In this document: positions 7,583 to 10,846 of the stretch, piece after piece
Numbering within the stretch: the first letter of the stretch is position 1
How the letters are laid out: each line of letters opens with the position of its first letter
Origin: Zetaproteobacteria bacterium
Lineage (GTDB): Bacteria; Pseudomonadota; Zetaproteobacteria; Mariprofundales; Mariprofundaceae
Direction of reading: 5' to 3'
Length of the DNA stretch: 10,846 bases
Assembly: GCA_021545665.1 (NCBI GenBank)
Contig: JAJRTX010000074.1
Location: 1-10,846, forward strand
Made by a program: the position numbers and the translations under genes
Notes under the pieces: model-generated
The model's database searches: none
Seen by the model: only the letters and a program-made list of their open reading frames with translations
What the model was told of the DNA's origin: nothing

Positions 7583-7811
7583 TCCGGTTGTTTTATCGTT
7601 TCCAGGCAGCAATGAGACAGTTTTTACAGTCGTCTTCCCATTCACATCCGTCCCGGCAATACTCCCGGTCGTCAGTTCTAAAACAGGGATAATGGCCCTC
7701 ACTGCGCTGGATATTGCGGATGAGGCTCGTTTTTGTCGTATACCTTGTAATAAAAATACCATGCTTGATAGCACGCACACTGAGTTCGGAGGTTATTTTC
7801 ATATAGCTATC
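7572..7811. repeat. 10-bp inverted repeats flanking the cysteine-cluster gene
   Basis: TAGATAGCTA at 7572-7581 is repeated in inverted form as TAGCTATCTA at 7802-7811. The pair encloses the 210-bp minus-strand gene almost exactly. It could mark ends of a tiny mobile unit or be part of a convergent terminator and leader, but a 10-bp match over this distance may be chance. No target-site duplication is evident. Confidence 0.3.
7593..7802 (-). CDS. Small cysteine-cluster protein, possibly metal-binding
   Basis: A protein of 69 residues on the minus strand. Its first half is basic and without cysteine. Its second half holds five cysteines, at 40, 49, 53, 59 and 62, in the pattern C-x8-C-x3-C-x5-C-x2-C. 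That suggests a zinc site or iron-sulfur cluster. The context reads YPCF.TDDREYC..GCEW..DC, ending in LIAAWKR. I recall similar small proteobacterial proteins but no named family. Support for a real gene: AGGAGGT upstream on the minus strand (plus positions 7815-7821), an in-frame stop just before the ATG, and a fit between DUF6172 and the divergent toxin-antitoxin operon. The main ribosome-binding motif is about 12 bases from the ATG, slightly far; a second AGGT lies 8 bases away. It converges on DUF6172 with a 10-bp gap. Confidence 0.6.
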   Translation of the reverse strand: MKITSELSVRAIKHGIFITRYTTKTSLIRNIQRSEGHYPCFRTDDREYCRDGCEWEDDCKNCLIAAWKR

Positions 7812-7814
7812 TAC

Positions 7815-7821
7815 CTACCTC
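7815..7821 (-). promoter_or_regulatory. Strong Shine-Dalgarno for the minus-strand cysteine-cluster gene
   Basis: Read on the minus strand this is AGGAGGT, a near-perfect ribosome binding site about a dozen bases before the ATG at 7802. It is the main reason to accept the 69-codon frame as a gene, since this strand has no other start nearby. Confidence 0.55.
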
Positions 7822-8040
7822 CTTCTACTCTTTCGCACAGGGCATTACATTTATTGTTTTCAAGATGGTAACCGGTCTAATATACACCTTCTTTTTTAAG
7901 TACTATAGACGAAATTTTTACCTCATGTGCAATACGGTCGTAAATAAACCCACAAATGCGCCAAATAAGACCTGCCCCCAATGCCGTACATCGTCTTTTC
8001 CATTTTAGTAGAAATTGATAAGATATATCATTTATTTGCG
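7822..8040. other. AT-rich divergent intergenic region
   Basis: About 220 bp between the minus-strand cysteine-cluster gene and the toxin-antitoxin operon, with no supported gene. It must carry promoters for both directions. For the minus gene, a TTGCAC followed by TCTATAGT is visible but the spacing is ambiguous. Near the plus side, TGATA at 8016-8020 and TATCA at 8026-8030 form a small inverted repeat around a TATA-like stretch that may hold the -10 region of the toxin-antitoxin promoter. A C-run at 7976-7980 is not explained. Confidence 0.3.
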
Positions 8041-8071
8041 TTGTGTCACATTCTTGGGTAATGTGTCACAA
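8041..8071. promoter_or_regulatory. Two-part operator before the toxin-antitoxin operon
   Basis: TGTGTCACA occurs twice, at 8042-8050 and 8062-8070, exactly 20 bp apart, about two helical turns. Each copy is itself a palindrome, TGTG and CACA around a central T. The whole 31-bp stretch is also symmetric: TTGTG.CACATT at 8041-8052 mirrors AATGTG.CACAA at 8060-8071. It ends one base before the GGAG ribosome binding site (8073-8076) of the antitoxin gene. This arrangement fits cooperative binding of two antitoxin dimers, or antitoxin-toxin complexes, as known for Phd/YefM autoregulation. The repeat is seen; the binding protein is inferred. Confidence 0.65.
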
Positions 8072-8084
8072 TGGAGAAAAGCAA

Positions 8085-8312
8085 ATGAAATCAATATCCA
8101 TCCGGGAAATGCGAACTGAATTGGGGCATCTGGATCAATTGATTGCCTCTGAGGGTGAAGTGGTTGTAACCAAGCGAGGTAAACCTATTGCCCGGCTGCT
8201 GCCCGTTAAGGGTTCCCGCAGTATGCCTGATCACTCATCATTGCGTGCTCAAATGTCCAGGTTAAACACCTCAAGCGTCAGCCTGTTGAGAGAGGACAGG
8301 GACGAACGCTGA
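8085..8312 (+). CDS. Phd/YefM-type antitoxin (VapB-like)
   Basis: A protein of 75 residues. The N-terminal part (MKSISIREMR, then EGEVVVTKRGKPIARLLPV at about 23-41) is the characteristic fold of Phd/YefM antitoxins: a short helix region followed by strands with the TKRGKP turn, which dimerises and binds operator DNA. The C-terminal 30 residues are polar and probably disordered until they wrap the toxin. GGAG at 8073-8076 supports ATG 8085; an upstream in-frame ATG at 8043 lies inside the operator and lacks a ribosome binding site. The stop overlaps the toxin ATG by one base, so the two are translated together. It should neutralise the PIN toxin and repress the operon with it. Confidence 0.9.
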   Translation: MKSISIREMRTELGHLDQLIASEGEVVVTKRGKPIARLLPVKGSRSMPDHSSLRAQMSRLNTSSVSLLREDRDER

Positions 8313-8743
8313 TGCTGGTTTATGTTGATACCAGCGCCCTGGCAAAGTGGTATCTGAATGAAGCGGGCAGCGATGCCTTTGCATCATGGATAAAGCAACA
8401 GGACGATCTGCATATAAGCAGCTTAACAGCCACAGAAATGCGTTGCCTGTTGGCACGCCGCAAGAGAATGGGAGATATTTCCCCTGAGCTTGAGCAGCAG
8501 ATATTCGCCACCTTCAGTGAAGACATCGAACTCGGCTATTTATCCCGGCATCCCGTTTCCGATCATCATGTCATGGCTGCCATCCTGTTGATAGACCAGT
8601 TACCACAACATGCTCTACGCACACTCGATTCAATGCATTTCGCCATTGCTCGAAGCATAGGTGTAGAAGCTATTGCCACAGCCGACCATATTATGGCGGC
8701 AGCGACCATGTCACTTGAAATGGAAGTGATCCGTTTTGAATAG
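8312..8743 (+). CDS. PIN-domain toxin ribonuclease (VapC-like)
   Basis: A protein of 143 residues, the usual size of VapC toxins, Mg-dependent RNases that cut tRNA or rRNA in the cytoplasm when not bound by antitoxin. The four acidic positions of the PIN active site are visible: Asp6 in VYVDTSAL, Glu42 in TATEMRC, Asp106 in RTLDSMHFA and Asp125 in ATADHIM. All are intact, so it is probably active. VapC toxins are usually paired with AbrB, CopG or Phd/YefM antitoxins; here the partner is Phd/YefM-type. The target RNA cannot be predicted from this sequence. No terminator hairpin is evident after the stop. Confidence 0.92.
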   Translation: MLVYVDTSALAKWYLNEAGSDAFASWIKQQDDLHISSLTATEMRCLLARRKRMGDISPELEQQIFATFSEDIELGYLSRHPVSDHHVMAAILLIDQLPQHALRTLDSMHFAIARSIGVEAIATADHIMAAATMSLEMEVIRFE

Positions 8744-8912
8744 ATGTTTCATTTGATGGCATTCAACTGGTCACACAATGTAAATTAATTTCAATTTTGC
8801 TAGCTTGCATTAATCTATGGTGAATCGATTAATTAAAGAGGGGATGAAAATGCATAAATCAAACCCCGATGCCCGAATTATTTGAAGTGTAGTTAGACTT
8901 AAAGGAGCAACA
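8744..8912 (+). promoter_or_regulatory. AT-rich leader before the nuclease gene, with a 13-codon ORF
   Basis: The 169-bp gap is very AT-rich and probably holds the nuclease promoter, though no clear box pair is seen. A 13-codon ORF (8844-8885) with AGAGGGG just before it lies in frame with, and 27 bases upstream of, the nuclease start. It could be a leader peptide or a chance frame. AAGGAG at 8902-8907, five bases before ATG 8913, is a strong ribosome binding site for the nuclease. Confidence 0.35.
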
Positions 8913-10775
8913 ATGAAACTAAGCCAAGTATTATCTCAGATAAACCAAGTTGAAAGATCAAAATTCATTAGTTGCCTGGATAAAATTTCTAGCACCGTTA
9001 AAAATGATAAAAAACTGGCTGAAAAACTCTCAAATATTGATGGACAGTTGCGCAGTGCCTCTGGCAGCGAAATAACACAATTATTTGCCGCAGTAATGAG
9101 TTATTTTAGCGACTTTATTCGAGAACAAGTATCGCTTGTGGGATCTCAAGAAGCTTTACTGATTAACATTCTGACGAGGGATGGAAATGGCATTGCCCGT
9201 ATTTCTTGGATTGAGAATCTGTATGCTAAAGAACATCAGCGACTAAGTAAGCTTGCGATTGAGTTGGAATCAGAAATAAAGGCAGCAACAGGAAATGATG
9301 ATTATGACCGAGAAACTCGGCTGTCGATTTATAAGGATTGTTTCAATATAGCCCATACAAATGATCTTAGACTAAACCGAGAAGCAAAAGTTACTGACGA
9401 CGAGCGAATGATTCTAAATACATTATCAGATCGATTGGGGATATCGAGTGATGAAGCCTTTGCTATAGAGCATATATTAGTCCCAGTGCCTAAAGATAAT
9501 GTATCAAATTCGTTAAACACCCTTAGAGAAATCGGTATTATTTTTATAAACAGGCGACGTTCAGAGGTTTTAATTGCTGATGAAGTTGTATCCATATTAC
9601 ATAAAATACAAAATAAAGAGCTGGCGGACAAATACTCATTAAGAATTTTGAGGACTCTAAGTGATGCGGAACTGTCTAATATTATGCGCAAGCATGGTCA
9701 AAAAAGTCGAGGCGTTACACGCAAAGAGAAGATTCTATCTATTGCTTACTTAGGAATATCAATCCGAAGTATTTTGTCTCGTGATATGTTTGGGGTTGAT
9801 GATGCTCTTAATAGCCGAAAGGAGCGTTTGAAATCATTAATTGATGATTTAGGCATCTTAACGTCCAGGCTTGGGAAAACACTGGATGACAGAATTAATA
9901 TTTTAATTGAGTCATTAAAATTTGGTGGTGAGGCTGAGTTTAATGCACTGAGTGCTAGTGGATTTAAAGAACTGGTTAGCTCGCTTTCAGACACAATTCC
10001 TCCTGTGATTGAGAGGTTGCGAGACGATTTTGAAATTGAAGACAATGAAGCATTAGATACTGAACGTCTTAGGGCACTTGGTATATCACCCCTCGATATT
10101 CTATACGTTTATTCAAATGACGAAATAAAGAAAGTGCGTGATTCCATGCGACTCTCTAAGCGAATCAACCCACGCTCAGCAATTCTGGAAAGTTTTGCCA
10201 GTGCAAATGATAGGCTGATAGAAAATTATGAATTGTTAGCTTGTAGAGATATTTCTGGACTGAATTCGGCTGGTATTGAAATTAAAGAGTCGGAGATAGG
10301 CTTGAAGTTCGAAGAAATAACCCGGACGATGCTTGAGCAGTTAGGACTGAATGTTGATGAAGATTTGAGGAAGCAGATTAACACATCAAAAGATAAAGTT
10401 GATATTATTATTTCTCTTAATGGAGACGATGTGATCGTCGGTGAAGCTAAGTCATACAAGAATGGTGATTATGCAAAATATTCATCCACTTCACGTCAGG
10501 TAAAATCATATGTAAACCGCTGTGAGGTAAATGGAAAGCGAGTTGCTCAAGTGTTGATTGTTGCACCAAAGTTTTCACAAGATTTCATTAATTCAGCGGA
10601 AATGGATACAGATATTAATATCTCCCTGCTAGAAGCTGAAGGTCTTAAAAATATATTGGCGGCATATAAGTCTCGGCGAAATCCAAAGTTTTCTGCAAAA
10701 CTACTGACTGATATGGCTTCCCCTGTCAACGAAGCGTACAGGGTTCAGGTTGATGTCAGGCATCAACTGTATTGA
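8913..10775 (+). CDS. Large protein with C-terminal PD-(D/E)XK nuclease domain; candidate defence protein
   Basis: A protein of 620 residues, soluble, with no signal peptide or membrane helix. The C-terminal region (about 455-585) has the layout of a restriction-endonuclease-like fold: Glu467/Glu468 in GLKFEEITR, Asp497 in KVDIII, Glu511-x-Lys513 in IVGEAKS, and Gln529 in a following helix. Together these give a complete PD-(D/E)XK site of the Mrr/RecB-like type. Residues 1-450 are mostly helical and charged and I do not recognise them. The stretch 247-290 (LRTLSDAELSNIMRKHG..) weakly recalls a SAP-type DNA-binding motif. Codon use is more AT-rich than in the lepA-era block, which suggests transfer. 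It follows a toxin-antitoxin pair and has its own strong ribosome binding site (8902-8907). A role in DNA cleavage against phage or plasmids is inferred from domain and context; no methylase is seen in the window. Confidence 0.75.
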   Translation: MKLSQVLSQINQVERSKFISCLDKISSTVKNDKKLAEKLSNIDGQLRSASGSEITQLFAAVMSYFSDFIREQVSLVGSQEALLINILTRDGNGIARISWIENLYAKEHQRLSKLAIELESEIKAATGNDDYDRETRLSIYKDCFNIAHTNDLRLNREAKVTDDERMILNTLSDRLGISSDEAFAIEHILVPVPKDNVSNSLNTLREIGIIFINRRRSEVLIADEVVSILHKIQNKELADKYSLRILRTLSDAELSNIMRKHGQKSRGVTRKEKILSIAYLGISIRSILSRDMFGVDDALNSRKERLKSLIDDLGILTSRLGKTLDDRINILIESLKFGGEAEFNALSASGFKELVSSLSDTIPPVIERLRDDFEIEDNEALDTERLRALGISPLDILYVYSNDEIKKVRDSMRLSKRINPRSAILESFASANDRLIENYELLACRDISGLNSAGIEIKESEIGLKFEEITRTMLEQLGLNVDEDLRKQINTSKDKVDIIISLNGDDVIVGEAKSYKNGDYAKYSSTSRQVKSYVNRCEVNGKRVAQVLIVAPKFSQDFINSAEMDTDINISLLEAEGLKNILAAYKSRRNPKFSAKLLTDMASPVNEAYRVQVDVRHQLY

Positions 10776-10820
10776 ACACATTGCACGCGTAGATACATTC
10801 AGGAGAGGCGAGACCGTTTT

Positions 10821-10846
10821 ATGGCGGCGATTGTTACTCTGATATA
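10821..10846 (+). CDS. Possible start of a further gene, cut by the window edge
   Basis: ATG at 10821 opens a frame of eight codons (MAAIVTLI) that runs off the window. AGGAGAGG at 10801-10808 lies upstream, with a rather long spacing of about 12 bases to the ATG. Too little is present to judge. If real, it would be read with the nuclease, 45 bp downstream of its stop, and could be its partner. Confidence 0.25.

Noticed and set aside
7481..7780. A 99-codon minus-strand frame overlapping the cysteine-cluster gene
   Set aside because: It runs into the DUF6172 gene and has no ribosome binding site, while the 69-codon frame has one and a cysteine cluster.
1..10846. CRISPR array, tRNA or rRNA genes
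   Set aside because: No regularly spaced direct repeats and no cloverleaf or rRNA-like sequence were seen on reading.

Overview
The window looks like a chromosomal segment of a Gram-negative proteobacterium of moderate G+C. The evidence is the conserved block lepA, lepB, DUF4845 gene, rnc, era, together with two exported small proteins. That order is typical of Gamma-, Beta- and Zetaproteobacteria. A gammaproteobacterium or a Zetaproteobacterium such as Mariprofundus fits, but this is inference from gene order and protein style, not from a search.

Layout. Bases 1-312 hold no convincing gene but contain a large nested inverted repeat (129-234) that ends in a T-run and could be a small RNA or a terminator. 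Next come a GT-B-type glycosyltransferase-like protein (313-1392), an exported Lys/Glu-rich protein of unknown function (1445-2086) and a small exported two-cysteine protein (2083-2334) that overlaps it by ATGA. The housekeeping core follows: lepA (elongation factor 4), a doubtful 37-codon ORF, lepB (signal peptidase I), a DUF4845 membrane protein, rnc (RNase III) and era (ribosome-assembly GTPase), tightly packed with short overlaps. A DUF6172 gene follows era in the position often held by recO.

From about 7.58 kb the region becomes accessory. A convergent minus-strand gene encodes a 69-residue protein with five clustered cysteines and lies between 10-bp inverted repeats. A Phd/YefM antitoxin and PIN-domain (VapC-like) toxin pair follows, with a clear two-part operator just upstream. 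After an AT-rich spacer comes a 620-residue protein with a C-terminal PD-(D/E)XK nuclease signature and a long unrecognised N-terminal part. A further gene may begin at the right edge.

The genes from lepA to era serve translation fidelity, protein export, RNA processing and 30S assembly, and are probably co-transcribed. The right third resembles a small defence or stability island: a toxin-antitoxin module beside a candidate restriction-like nuclease. The nuclease is the most likely source of new biology here. The cysteine-cluster protein and the 5' hairpin come next.
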